From Anisus vortex (Eukaryota > Mollusca > Gastropoda > Planorbidae): DNA of 64,000 nucleotides. The stretch is taken from NCBI GenBank assembly GCA_949126835.1, contig OX421495.1, forward strand, positions 3,631,511 to 3,695,510. The letters are read 5' to 3'. Made by a program: the position numbers and the translations under genes. Within the stretch, counting starts at the first letter, position 1. Every line of letters starts with the position of its first letter. Positions 35,736-47,616 of the stretch are shown here, piece by piece. The notes under the pieces were generated by a model, which had not been told where the DNA came from, ran no database searches, and saw nothing but the letters and a program-made list of their open reading frames with translations.

Positions 35736-36249
35736 GGATAAGCACCAAAATGGCATTTATGAAATTAATATTAAGAAAGAATTCGTTGACAAAAATGAGT
35801 TAATTTGTTATCGTAGGCCTATAGGCCCCTACAATGTTTTTTAATAATAAAATCTTGGGCGCAAAGCAAGATATATTTTTAATCGTTCTGTTGGTGGAAA
35901 ATTTCTTGGTTGCATCTTGTTCAATATAACGATACGAATAGGCCTAATGCAAGATTCAATGGTTTGCTGTGGATTCTACTGTAATGGCAAATCTGGAAAT
36001 CGTATATCCACTGTACAAATATGGAAATAAATGCATTAGTTCCGTTGGTTAACTTGTAAAACGCTCACTATTTCGAGGTAGATCCATTAGATTTCCATAG
36101 ACATAGATCTAGACCAAGAATGAACAAGCATGAGCTCACTGACTGACCCATTACAGTTTTTTCTTATGGTTATATCAAGATCCCGCACCTCTATATAATT
36201 ACACAGTATTAAATACACACAGTTTAGTTGAACTTAATTTACATTATAA

Positions 36250-36590
36250 GATATATCCTACATCACAGACGAAGCTTTCCGATAACAAATAATCAACCTA
36301 TACGAAGACCTACTCACCGCTATTAAAAGCAAGAAATTTAGGTGGTTATGGCAGCTGGCAACATCTGCTGAAGGCATTGCAAAGACATTCCTGTAAGGCA
36401 CAGTGCGAGGCGGGCAAGAAGAATGGAAATGGGCAGATATAAGAAAAGATGAGAGCGTAAAAAGCTTATAAAGGACTGGATTCGACTGGCTTGATCTTCA
36501 TTAGACCCCCCCCCCCTCCGAGGGCGACACAAGACGCTGCCAATGGCGCCCCAACAGCCCACCCACGGGATCAGAGATATAGGATCATAT
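36250..36590 (+). pseudogene. LINE reverse-transcriptase C-terminal fragment
   Basis: Plus-strand translation, with frame breaks, shows familiar C-terminal LINE phrases: SRKFRWLWQLA (usual form LRWYGHV), AKTFL-GTVRGGQEEW, GLDSTGLIFIR, and a final RPNSPPTGSEI. It is decayed by frameshifts and a C run. A hAT-like MITE sits immediately after it. Confidence 0.65.
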
Positions 36591-36594
36591 AGAT

Positions 36595-36804
36595 CAGGAA
36601 TCGGCAACCAGTTGATAATAGTGTGCCAAAGTAGGATTCATAATTTATTCAGCGTGCCAAGAGCCTAAAAGTCATCCTGCTTTAGCACTTTATTTCTTGT
36701 AGAAGATACTTGAATTGCCTTTTTTGGGGGGAGACTTCCGCGGGTCATTTAAAATTGCTCTGCGTGCCATGTCTGGCACGCGTGCCGTAGTTTGCCGACA
36801 CCTG
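36595..36804. mobile_element. hAT-like MITE, 210 bp, 8-bp target duplication
   Basis: Ends are CAGGAATCGGCAACC and, reverse complemented, CAGGTGTCGGCAAAC. ATATAGAT flanks it exactly at 36587-36594 and 36805-36812. The interior GTGTGCCAAAGTA and CTCTGCGTGCCATG match the copy at 54806-55009. Confidence 0.9.
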
Positions 36805-37099
36805 ATATAGATGACAGCGAATTCTTAAGTATTATGTTAAGTAGGCCAACACATTTAAACACAAAGAAAATGTAGATAAGAGAAAGAAATACATAAAAAT
36901 CAATGTCTAATTCTTAAAATAATATTTAAAAAAATTATTTCAATTTATATCAGAACCGCATTACTAAACAAAAAGTAACTCGGAGCTGCATATGCACACC
37001 CCTGATAATTATGTTACGAACAAAGTCGAATAATTAGAATTTAATTAGATATTATAGAATACATGATACAAACATGTATTGAGATCAACAAAGATGTAT

Positions 37100-37245
37100 T
37101 TTTAATAAGTTACAGACGTTCATTCTAGATAATAGAAGATTATTACGTACACTAGACCCAAAACTCCTGCAGGGCGGCAGGGATCGATCGGCGACAGGAA
37201 TAGAACTCGCGATTCGTCAGTGTTAAAGTAATCGTGACCGTGTAA
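37100..37245 (-). mobile_element. tRNA-derived SINE with a LINE-like 3' tail
   Basis: On the minus strand, a tRNA-like head with AATCGCGAGTTCTATTCC (B-box-like) is followed by GTACGTAATAATCTTCTATT and GAACGTCTGTAAC. The latter resembles the LINE tail at 6580-6612 (GCAATAATCTTCTTTATAGA, GAGCGTCTGTAA). Sharing a tail with a LINE is how many SINEs recruit LINE machinery. Confidence 0.5.
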
Positions 37246-37249
37246 CTGT

Positions 37250-37530
37250 GAGTGTGTAAGGATCGGTGTAATTATAAACTGACATAAACTTAGTGTAACA
37301 CAGTGGATAGGCCTACACACTCATTGTAATGTGTTGACCGGACTCTATTATAGTAATGTATTAATGTTTATGCGACTGGCTGGACATGGTCGAGTTGTGT
37401 TCAGGATGTCCTGTTTGAGTGAATGAATACTGAGTGAATGCCTGGAAGAAAGAGCTATAAAAGGATTGTAGAATGAAAATAAAAAGTTATTTGCTACACA
37501 GACCTTGTTAGCTTGTTATTTTCTTACGTT
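37250..37530 (+). other. LTR-like or promoter-like stretch, unclassified
   Basis: Contains GCTATAAAAGGATTG near 37452, GAAAATAAAAAG near 37474 and CACAGACCTTGTTAGC. TATA and poly(A) signals this close suggest a fragment of an LTR. Ends were not found. Block B lacks it. Confidence 0.3.
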
Positions 37531-37566
37531 TACAGTAATCTATAGAAAAAACAACATCATTTTTAC

Positions 37567-37755
37567 CTCAATACCACAAGAAACACCCCAGTAGGAAAAT
37601 CCAAAGGTAATTATGTGGAGAAAAAATTTTAAGGCGAAAGAATGTCCTGTTTCTTCAAAACATTTATGCACCAAAAATTGAAATATTGAACATAAAATTA
37701 GGCACCAGGTATGGTGAGTATACTTCTCCATCTCTCTTGTCTTTGTGAAGGACTG
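37567..37755 (-). CDS. Exon-like ORF D of an unrecognised paralogous family
   Basis: Closest to copy B: FTKTREMEK, then CLILCSIFQFLVHKCFEE, ending FSYWGVSCGIE at a splice donor (GAG|GTAAAA, GT at 37565-37566). It aligns over 46 residues with A and B without gaps. A stop codon lies in frame just upstream of the shared FTKTREMEK region, next to an AGCAG that could be an acceptor, so the exon would start near 37755. Conserved Cys, Phe and His positions match the other copies. No function is assigned. Confidence 0.5.
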
Positions 37756-38294
37756 CTCTCATTTAAATTCAGTTTCAGTTTCCAGTGATATAAATTATTG
37801 ATTTATTTCTACTTCACTCGCAGATGCTGCATGGTCACAAAGCGTGGTAACGCTTGCCGAATAGGCCTATGTAGGCTATAGTATTGCATATGCAAGAGGT
37901 GCTTGCTATAAATTAATAAAAATATATTTTTAAGTCCAATTTAGCATCTTTTGACAGGTGCTTAATTTATTTCTATCAACTAGATTGTATAGGGCCTATT
38001 AGAGTAGAGAGTAGAGAGAAATTTCTGGAGGATGTTCTTGAATACAGTAGAGATAACTCTTTTTTTAAAAGTGACATAGCACCTATAGCACGTGGACTAC
38101 TCCAATATTATATATGGCTATATAGGCCTACATTCTATTGTATATTTCAGTCATAGGAAACGTACACTTTTAACATATTTCTAAAAGATAATAATGAATA
38201 GACTAGTACTTTTTAGATCGCCCGTAACATCTGTAAGCTTAGTTATTAGTTCAGACCATAGTAAAGAATTTTTAAAAAGTGCAGTGGCATACCG

Positions 38295-38470
38295 GTAATT
38301 TCTTTCCTTAATGTTTTCACTGAATACTAAATATATTTATTCTTAAATTATTATAGCTTTATGTTCATTGTGATTTATACATTTAAAAATGTAGCTTATA
38401 AAGGCCTACGGCGACGCCGGAGAATTTAGCAATTTAGCTTGTATATATAGGCTTATATAAATATATGCGT
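38295..38470 (+). mobile_element. SINE 3' end
   Basis: TTATAAAGGCCTACGGCGAC, GCCGGAGAATTTAGC and TTTAGCTTGTATATA match the 3' part of the SINE at 20480-20870, followed by a TG/TA tail. Confidence 0.6.
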
Positions 38471-38477
38471 GTGTGTA

Positions 38478-38478
<1 letters not shown>

Positions 38479-38565
<87 letters not shown>
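38479..38565. repeat. (TA)n microsatellite
   Basis: About 43 uninterrupted TA units, directly after the SINE tail. Confidence 0.95.
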
Positions 38566-38567
<2 letters not shown>

Positions 38568-40300
38568 GAGATATAGAGAGAATGAGAAGGATATAGATCT
38601 GGGTAAAGATTTATTAAAATCATAAATGTGTTTATTATAATCTGAGCATCAAATAACCGTAACCGTAGGGAGCCTAACCCTTTAATTTGTTTTATTATGG
38701 TTCACTCCCTTTGCATATCACATTGACATTAGATGGAGTTTGCTTCTTTATAGGCCACCTATAAGTACATAAGGTTAGAGATGTGGCTGTTTGTTGAGTT
38801 TAATGCAAGTCCCATTTATATTGAAATATTTTATTTTTTAATTTTATTTCTTCCCTGTGTATACCAAATACCAACCAAGGTGTAGGCGCTCGATCTGCTA
38901 GAACTTTTTGGCTTCAATTCGCCGTAGTCACGCAGTGGTTTACTTTCGCCCTTTATTCCTGCTATGTTTCAATTGCATATATTATTATTATTATAGAGTA
39001 TAGATCTATAGGCTAGGCCCTTATAAACCAAAAATATCTTTTTTTTCATATACAAAAAAAAAATCAAAAAAAAAAATAAAAAAATACAAAAAGTCCATAA
39101 TCTATTAATAGATTTAATTGATCCCCATTATATGAGGACACCATATGCGCAGCCATGGGATGGAGGCGACAAGATAAAGTACGTAGGCACAACACGTCGT
39201 ATCGACGAGGAAAAAAGGTGAAAACCACGAAAACAGGTGGAAATCACGTTTTTCCCCCTTCAATACGACGTGGTGTGCTCGTTGGGATGTGTGCACCCCG
39301 CTGCCTCAGACACCTTACTAAAAAAAAAAACCTAGGCTAAATTTAATTTTTCAGATGTAAAAAAAAAAGAAATTGAATTCTTTTTAAAATTAGAACTAGA
39401 GTCTATGCTATTTTTAAATATAGGCCTAATAGACAGTTTATAGAGTTAACATTGTTTTCAAAAGAAATTACATTCCCAATTCTTGAGAATAATTACTAAT
39501 TTTTCCAATTTAAAATTAGATAGGCCTATGGCCCCGGGCTATGGCCCATAGACTGGGCCTAAGGACTTTTTTTTTTTAATGTTTTTTTTTTACTCTATTA
39601 TCGTTGAAATATTAACTAATCTTTTTATTAAATATTTAGTTTCACTTATTGATAATTAGATAAAATATTTGTTGAACATTTTTTTTATTAAATTGTGTAG
39701 GCTAATATTTTGTTCAGATCGAATTCGTCTACTTTTTCCCCGTTTCCTTTTTTCTTCTATTATAATCCCTAATACCCCCCCCCACACACACACACACAAA
39801 CAAATAAACAAACAAACTTGCACTTTAGCCCCCTCCCTTTAGGCCCTACACACTCTGCAATCCTAGCTATAAAAAAAAACTGTGATAGAACTCCGTTTAA
39901 ATAGATCTTATTTGGTACTTTTTATTTTTAACTATTTAAATGTAGGGTTACACGTATAGGCCTTTAGCCTAACAATACTAGGCCTATTTGATTTCATTTG
40001 TAGTTATTTTACTTTTCTCGTCGCAAAAACATTTTACGACACAAAAATTAAATATAGAATCTAGACTCCAGATCAGACTCCAGACTTAATTTTAAATTAA
40101 AAATTGTCGTATATTATTATATAAGCATGGTTATAGATTATTCGAATAAATATACTAAACAGTGTTTCCATGTATTTCAAAACACTATTTAAAAAACAAG
40201 ATCCTGAAATCAGTATTTAAAAAATACTTTAAGCTAAGTTATAAGTATTATAATTTATAATTATATTAATTTATAATACAACTAAAAATATAAAGTTCAA
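38566..40300. other. No gene seen; one hairpin
   Basis: AT-rich with A, T and C homopolymers. Short frames at 39114-39340 come from the hairpin listed separately. Confidence 0.65.
39186..39279. repeat. Imperfect palindrome of about 94 bp
   Basis: GGCACAACACGTCGTATCGA then CGAGGAAAAAA pairs with TTTTTCCCCCTTCAATACGA then CGTGGTGTGCTC. The loop is short. It may be a small hairpin MITE; no flanking duplication was identified. Confidence 0.65.
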
Positions 40301-40460
40301 AGGTCAGATCCGCCCAACCCACAAAGACATCCAATAAGAGCTAACTGTGTTTCTCGGTCAGAATATCTCATTGGTTGGTAAATGGCTTTGCTAACGGCCG
40401 GTACATTTTGTATAAACAAAGTCAAGTCAGGCTACAGGGCTGCATTTAGTTGATATTGGT
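40300..40460 (+). promoter_or_regulatory. Candidate TATA promoter and first exon for the zinc-finger gene
   Basis: CATCCAATAAG (about 40328) and CATTGGTTGG (about 40370) are CCAAT-type boxes. TTGTATAAAC at about 40408-40417 is a TATA box, so transcription should begin near 40440. A strong splice donor, TTG|GTAAGT, has its GT at 40459-40460. The next good acceptor in front of the coding exon is at 42529-42530. This would make a short non-coding first exon. An alternative acceptor with a long pyrimidine tract lies at 41979-41980. Confidence 0.45.
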
Positions 40461-42530
40461 AAGTTATATAAAGAATACTGACAATTATTTATGTGTTATT
40501 TGAAGATACTTTAAATCCTAAATTTCGTTTAAAAGGATTGTATATGTTTTAACGTGGTTTAAAATAGGTCTCTGCCTCTTTACCAAGATTGGCCTATCCC
40601 TAGTCACTAGCCAGTGACGGTGAGCACTTTGTCTTTATTTTTGTTTATCACGATTACTAACTTGATAAAATAAGATCCTTGCAGTTTACTTTTGTATTAT
40701 GTATATATATATTTATACTTTACTATATTATAATATTATAATGTTTGATTTGAAATTTGTTTTTATTTATTGATTATCGATTTTAGTAAAATAAAAGAGT
40801 GAAAAATATAAAATTGGAAATGTTTAAAAAGTCGGTCGCACAGTTTTGACCTAAAAGTTTTGACCGATATTTATAAATGTTTATTTTATTTTTCTTTACG
40901 TCCTAGTTGGGCTATCGTAATAAAAGATCAAATTGAATGTCATTTTACAAGTTTAAACTGTTTGGATATTTAAAAAAACAACAATCAAAGACGCTCTTTT
41001 GTAACCAAATAGTTCGCTGCGCGCTATAATATGACCGTATTTCCGTAACCTTCTTTGGTCAAGGCCGTGAATTTTCCAGGGTTTGGTTGTTTTAAAATTT
41101 AGGGTATAGACGGTATAGAGAAATCATCTCCTCTCGTTAGCGACTTTTTAACGAAAAACACACGTGGACGTTGATAAATATTCTAAGAAACCCTCGGTCA
41201 CTTACTGCGCCTATAATCCCGCAAACTAGAGTATAAAATATAAAATGATTAAAAATGACGAAATTTTACACTATTTAGGCCCTACTATTTGTATTTCTCA
41301 TTATTAAATTATTGTCATTTTTATATTTACTAGTTATTTAGTATTTTTATCATACTAAGCTACTAGTAAAAAGCAGCTTAGTAGGCATAGGCCTACGCCT
41401 TTTAAATCTATATATATTCAGTATTTCAGTAACTTACAAAGCCTACAAGTAGTATTAGTATTGTCCTCATAAAATATTTATATATCAAATATATAGGCTA
41501 CTATTACTATATAGTCATATAGGATAGGCATAGGTATATATAGGCCTAGATCAAGATCTAATCCTAACAAAGACTGAAGGCGAGTGCTTTGTCTTTGATA
41601 TATGCTTTCCTAAAATTGACCAACTCAGTAATTATTTTTTTGAAAACAAAAAACACATTTTTACAATAGGGCCTACTGTCTATTCGAGATCAATTCCCAT
41701 TTTCTTAGCATTGTATTTGTGTGAAAATAATGAGCCATAGCCCATAGTGGCCATAGGCAGCATTCAGACCATATTAATAGGTCGTGGTGTAAAGGCTAGA
41801 CTCTATAAGTATAGGTCTACTGGCTATATTGCTCTATGTACCGTAGCTATTACCAATTAGAATCATTCTTGTAATATTTTCGCTGACTTAAATCGTATTT
41901 TGAAGACAGTGATATTTTGTATGCACCAATAATTAAAGTTGAGAACCAAACATCTTTTTTTTTTTGCTTTTGTATTACAGTAACTTGCAACTGACGTGTC
42001 GTAGTAAAATACGGTTCTGTGAAGTCTGATTACATCTTTTGATCTTTTGTGAACACTCCTGAACCTATGAAATATTGTTTGAACTATTGTCTATGTGGTT
42101 AAACGTTAATATTATTTATGTCAGCTATTATTTGACTATATCCTCATGCTAACATACATCTCATGAACAATGAAAATGAATAGATAGTCTATATTTATCA
42201 TTACAGTCTAACTTCAATAATGTGGCTAAAAACATTATAACCTATATATTTATGTTTATCTAGAGTTCTACGTGATGTGGCTAAAAACCATTGTATAATA
42301 TTTAATAAGATTACTACAAGTCAATTGTATATATATATATATATATTTATTTGTTTACTTAGATGATGTGGCTAAAACCATTGTAGCCTATATATTTATA
42401 ATGTTTACTTAAATCAAGTGGCTAAAACATTATATATAGGTCTTTATATATACAAATAGTATTACAAATTACAACTTAATATATATTTTTATTTTCTTAA
42501 TCTGTTTATTGTTTTTCTTTTTTTCTTCAG
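40461..42530 (+). other. Candidate 5' UTR intron
   Basis: AT-rich, with no coding frame. It ends in a long T-rich tract, TTTTTCTTTTTTTCTTCAG. It contains the tandem repeat at 42217-42440. Confidence 0.45.
42217..42440. repeat. Degenerate tandem repeat with GATGTGGCTAAAA core
   Basis: Four to five units of about 50-80 bp share (G)ATGTGGCTAAAAACATT and CCTATATATTTATAATGTTT plus ACTTA. Unit lengths vary and one holds a TA tract. Confidence 0.8.
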
Positions 42531-42633
42531 ACTTGCTGATCATATCTCTAACATCCCAACAGAGTATATCAACCCTTAGTACCTGCTTGACAGTAAAGGT
42601 CTTATGTAATTTCTTCATTTTGGTTGCATCAGG

Positions 42634-43677
42634 ATGGAAGACAATCTACAAGCAGGGCCTAAAAGGGACAATAAAAGTGGCGATAGTGAAACAGCTGAGG
42701 AATTAAATCAACAGGAAAACTTTTCCGTTGACAACATGGCTTCCTCCAACCTGGAAAATACTCAGGCTGAAGGAATTCCACCGATAGATATACTTGAGTT
42801 AGCCAAAGTTCTCAGGGATCCCAACATGCCATCACAGAACATTATGAACGAAGTTGCTGATCACATGGTCATGATGGCTGGTCAAAAGGAGAATAGTTCT
42901 GATACCAGTGATTCGGAAGGGCTGAAAAGGGTTGTTGATTGTATTATTGAGGTATGTTTACGACACGAAGACTCAGATAATTCGGAGGATGATGATGATT
43001 ATTATGAAGAGGATCGGAAGATCCTGCGTGAAATACCGTGTAAATTCTGTAATAAAATATTTAATAGTAGCATGACATGCAAAACTCACATCTTAGTTGC
43101 TCATCCTCAGCAAGATCCTTCTATGCTAAACATTAAGTATTTGTCTGAAAGAGAGGTGAATAAGAAAAATTCTTCTTCTCGTAGAAGGTCATCTAGATGC
43201 TCTTCTAAAACGGAGGCTGATTCAAAATCTTTACAGCCATTAGAGAAAGGAGCCCACGAAGAAACCAAGGCCATGCATATCAGGCAACGCCCAATCGCTC
43301 CTCTGCAGTCGTCACCATTGCCTGGTCTTTCAGAATCTGTTCACGCTATCCATGAAAGAAGCAAATTCATTCAAGAGGAGTCGGCTTCATGCATGGAGTC
43401 GACAGCTCAGCCAAAAGGTTCTAGCACCACCGAAACCTGTGATACTAACATTAGCAGTAGCATCGATTTGCCAGAGCCTGGAGTCGGCACCGAGACTAAA
43501 TGTGCGAGTTCCGACCAGCATGGGTCACACCGGCCGACACCTCAAAGGGATAACAATAGCCCGTCCAGCTCAAATAGTTCACAAGCATCAAAACACAAGT
43601 TGCTTGAATCGGATAGCTATGCAGATACCTCATCTAAGAAGAGCAGAGTTGATTCAAGTGATTTTCCCACTTCATAA
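42634..43677 (+). CDS. Single C2H2 zinc-finger protein, 347 residues (likely nuclear)
   Basis: The only convincing host gene. ATG at 42634 has A at -3 and G at +4. The whole coding region lies in one exon after a good acceptor at 42529-42530. Residues 112-127 are very acidic (a run of Asp/Glu). A single C2H2 finger follows: C136, C139, H152, H157 (CKFCNKIF, then THILVAH). Residues 177-188 (KKNSSSRRRSSR) and KKSR near the C-terminus could be nuclear import signals. The rest is Ser/Thr/Pro-rich and probably disordered. A lone finger in an acidic, disordered protein suggests a chromatin or transcription role, but I cannot name the family. An overlapping frame at 43352-43741 is a shadow. Confidence 0.85.
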   Translation: MEDNLQAGPKRDNKSGDSETAEELNQQENFSVDNMASSNLENTQAEGIPPIDILELAKVLRDPNMPSQNIMNEVADHMVMMAGQKENSSDTSDSEGLKRVVDCIIEVCLRHEDSDNSEDDDDYYEEDRKILREIPCKFCNKIFNSSMTCKTHILVAHPQQDPSMLNIKYLSEREVNKKNSSSRRRSSRCSSKTEADSKSLQPLEKGAHEETKAMHIRQRPIAPLQSSPLPGLSESVHAIHERSKFIQEESASCMESTAQPKGSSTTETCDTNISSSIDLPEPGVGTETKCASSDQHGSHRPTPQRDNNSPSSSNSSQASKHKLLESDSYADTSSKKSRVDSSDFPTS

Positions 43678-45100
43678 GTTATTTTTTATTTATTTATTTG
43701 AGATTGCATTACGTAGCATTTGTTTTAATGTTGTTTTTTAAATGTTCATATGTTTATGTCGTTGTTGTAAGTTAAAGTTACAGACCTCAGTTTATAATTG
43801 AAATGGAGCACTTTCATTGTTATATTGACATGCAAATTATTTATCATGTAAATATATATTTCTCATCTAATTTAAAAAGTAAACGGAGTAATTTTCTTTT
43901 TTTAAATCCTAGGCAAGATTTTATTGATCAAGTGGAAATAAAATCTAACTCTGTGAATCATACGAATAATAGTAACATTTCAAAACTCATTAGACATTTG
44001 GCCAACTCTTAATGGTGTTATTGTCATGTTCTTCCAATGTGCTGAATTATTTTGTTAATAATGTTTGCTTTGCAACAGAAAAAATTTTGGAATTTTCCCT
44101 ATTTTTTATGTTGTTTTTAGTGATAGGTTTTGTTTTTTAGGGTTTCTTTTATTTTGGTTTCCCTTTCAAACGATGTTGTAGTCAAGTACATAAAGTAGAA
44201 TGAATGCCAGTAGTTTTTTAATATTATTTTAATAATTCAAGTAGTAAATGCCGTCAACATTCTCTGTTCTATAAATGACCAATATTTAACTATATTGAAT
44301 TATAGCTATTTCATACATACAACATCTATTTTTGAAACTGACAATGATTTACTTATTTTTAGATTAATTCTATATGAAAACACTGACTGTTGGGTTAAGA
44401 AAAAATTGAGCCAATTGCTTGAAACCTTGACATTATTTAGAACACCTGGATACTTTTTTTATATACAAAATAAATATAATTTAAAACATACACATTAGGA
44501 AAATCAACTGTTATCAACATCTAAAACAGAATTTATTATTTTTCAATTAGGACTGACTTAAAATGCCATTGTACTATATTTTAATCTGCTCATAAATTTC
44601 TTTCGTGTTAATAGTATAAAATAATGTAAAGACTAGTCATTGGTCGTACGCAAAACAAAAAAAGGAACAATAACACACAAAAAAAAGAAAAAAACCTGTT
44701 TCACAGGTAGGCCTAAAGGTATTTAGAAGTATTAAATATTTTGTAATGCATTTGCGTGTGTTAAACATTTTTTGAAAAGGTGATAATAAAGCTAATATTA
44801 TTTATATGATAGTTTTAAAAATGCTTAAACACATAATTTAATATGTGATTTAGTTTTGTACTAACAACAAAAGGTTGAAAATAATCAGACATGACTGTCA
44901 ATTTATACAATTTGTACACATTTGTGAAAGTTCAAAAAGTTTTAAATCCAAAAGCTGTTTCTATGTGCACAATGAATAATGAATAAAATCCACTAATAAA
45001 ATGTTATATTTTGATCATTCTGTATCCACTACACATTAAGACAATCTACACATACCAGTCCCGGTATATATTGGCTTGTGAATTTTTTAATAAAGTTTTT
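43678..45100 (+). other. Probable 3' UTR of the zinc-finger gene
   Basis: AT-rich, with AATAAA at 44469-44474, 44785-44790 and 45089-45094, and again at 45660-45665. A segment at about 44815-44935 reappears at 46226-46345. Which signal is used cannot be read from DNA. Confidence 0.5.
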
Positions 45101-45954
45101 GGAAAGTTTAGGAATTTCTATATGATTTTAAAGTAAGATATATTAATAAGACACACTAAACTATATAATGACAATTGGCCAATATTTTCATAGTGTTGCT
45201 ATGGCGCAAATGTGTTTGTTCTTTACTGTGAACATTGTCTAAAGCATCTAAAAATTAAAGCTATTGACCATAGACTTTTAAAGTTTAAAAATTAATATAT
45301 ACTTTTTTAATGTCGGTAATTATGAAACACAAATGTAGGTAACAAATATTGAAGATGTTTATGAAGGCTTTAAAGAAGTTGTTACTTATCATAATAACTA
45401 TATTAACTAGATTACTTCGCCCTTTGTATGTTTGTAATATTTGAAACATACAGTTTTTACAATAGATGATGTAAAAACCACACTTTATTTTTTCAGTAGC
45501 TAATAAGTCACTATATCCTATGAAACACATTTTTTTTACCATAACACCAGTGTCTTCACCCCTAGAAAGTGGAAGTTTTCAATAATTATATTACAAAATC
45601 TGTAAAACATAACACATTTTTTTTTCAATACCGTAAATATTTTACCAATCATGCAAATCAATAAAGTTGTTCCATCTTTAATATTTGATAGAAAAGCTAT
45701 TTATGGCTATTTCTACCCAATAAAATAATACTTTTTTTTTAAGTAGAGAAAATTATCCCACCCTAGGTATAGTTGGTTTTTCGGGTTATTTTCAGTTGCG
45801 GGTAAATGGCATTCATTTTAACTTTCACTTTTTCTGTAAAAAGTATTCATTATTTATCTAAGATTTATTTCATTTGTGGAACCATTTTTGTTGTTGTTGT
45901 TAAGAAACATGGAAACAAGAAACACCCATTATTCTACATACAAGTAGATTGTAA
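45101..45954. other. No gene seen
   Basis: AT-rich intergenic or 3' flanking DNA. Small frames on both strands have no recognisable motif. Confidence 0.55.
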
Positions 45955-46490
45955 AAACATGCATATAACTGTACACACACTCATATAGCTGTTCACACAT
46001 GCATATAATTGTACACACACACATTTAATTGTACACACATGCATATAACTGTATACACACGCATTTAATTGTACACACATGCATTCATAAAATTGTACAC
46101 ACACGCATATAACTGTACACACACTCGCATATAATTGTACTCACTCGCATTCACACTTGCATATAATTGTACACTCACACATATAATTGTACACACATGC
46201 ATATAACTGTACACACACATATAACTGTAACTAAAAAATGCTTAAACACATAATTTTATATGTGATTTAGTTTTGTACTAACAACAAAAGGTTGAAAATA
46301 ATCAGACATGACTGTCAATTTATACAGGGTTTGTACACGTTTGTACTCACTCACATTATTATGCATTCATAAAATTGTACACACACGCATATAATTGTAC
46401 ACACATGCATATGACTGTACACACACGCATATAACGGTACAAACACGCATATAACGGTACAAACACGCATATAAGTGTACACACATGCAG
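45955..46490. repeat. Minisatellite of about 20-bp GCATATAACTGTACACACAC units, interrupted
   Basis: Units alternate CACACGCATATAACTGTACA and close variants. Between 46226 and 46345 lies a copy of 44815-44935, starting AAATGCTTAAACACATAATT and ending at TTTGTACAC. The Cys/Val-rich minus-strand frames here (45934-46582) are repeat translations, not genes. Confidence 0.9.
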
Positions 46491-47616
46491 ATTGTCCAAC
46501 ATACAGAGATATGTGTTTGTGTGATATCAAAGCCACTAATATTTAAAGAAATATTTTTAAAATGTCTTAACGCCTTGTCCAATATGTCATTCCTACATTT
46601 TTAAAAATATTTTTTCTTAACATTTATTTGATTTTTCTAATGTTTCCTTGAGTCATTTTGGAAATTTTTAGCCATTTGTGTAAATGTTAAAGATATTATA
46701 ATTATTATGGTGACTTTATTTCCTGGCTACAGTCCTCATTAACATTCGGCAGTAATTAATGAGCCTAGTATATTTGTTTTTTGGGGTTTAGTTGGGCAAA
46801 GGTGTTTCCGTATCTCTGAATGTATATGAGGCCTTTTAGTATGTATTTTGTACCGAATGCAGCAAGCAGCACATTGTTGACATATTATTATAGTCATATC
46901 GCGAGGATAATCATTATACATGTTGAGCTAGTCAGGATAGTTTCGTAAAGACATTACCTCTCCATTTAATCGAATACATTTCCTTTATTATAGCCATGAC
47001 ATCATATATATTTTTTTTTTGTAAAGCATATACTGTAGTGTAGTAAAACGCATCATGCGAATAGAAATAGCCGTGGTAATAGCTTCTGCCTGCTGTAGGT
47101 TTTAGGCACGGTCATATTATCATATAGATCTAGTATATTATGGGACCAGGTTTCACTCTGACATAATGCAATTGAGGGTTATACATTGTTTTTAAATGAT
47201 TAATAAATATTTAAATATCTCACCGTACGCGCGTTGATTAGATTTAGGCTTAGACTAAAGATGTCTTTGTGTCTTGTTTAAATTAAAAAAAAATGTATTG
47301 CGTTGAAAACATTCTCATACGTAGCAAGATACAATCTTATTGGTGACCCTTGTACTGCACTCACATCTCATGTTTCGTATATTTTTATTATAATATAATT
47401 TATATGTGTAAAAAAAAATGTCATCGATTGCTTTCTGTTGTAACTGAATCAAAAGTTGCGACCATTTCGCGCGCTTGTCAGTATCGCTATTGGTATGTGT
47501 GCGTGCTTCACCCGGTTTAGTGCTATTTGCACGTATTCTTCTTTTGTGATATGTTTATTTTGTGTATGAGATGATATGTCACATGACAGGACATCTGTTA
47601 TTGTGTGTTTTTTTTT
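46491..47616. other. No gene seen
   Basis: Non-coding AT-rich DNA. A small GC rise near 47440-47540 (GCGACCATTTCGCGCGCTTG) might be promoter-like, but no gene follows. Confidence 0.5.

Larger units (their letters stand above)
35390..38290. repeat. Segmental-duplication block D (partner: block B)
   Basis: Matches block B from 8850 to 10790 in order. It is longer because of about 1.4 kb of repeats between 36110 and 37520 plus a MITE at 35607. It lacks the LINE found in B at 10100-10600. Confidence 0.85.

Noticed and set aside
45934..46582. Cys/Val-rich minus-strand frames
   Set aside because: Translation of the ACACACGCATATAACTGT minisatellite in several frames.
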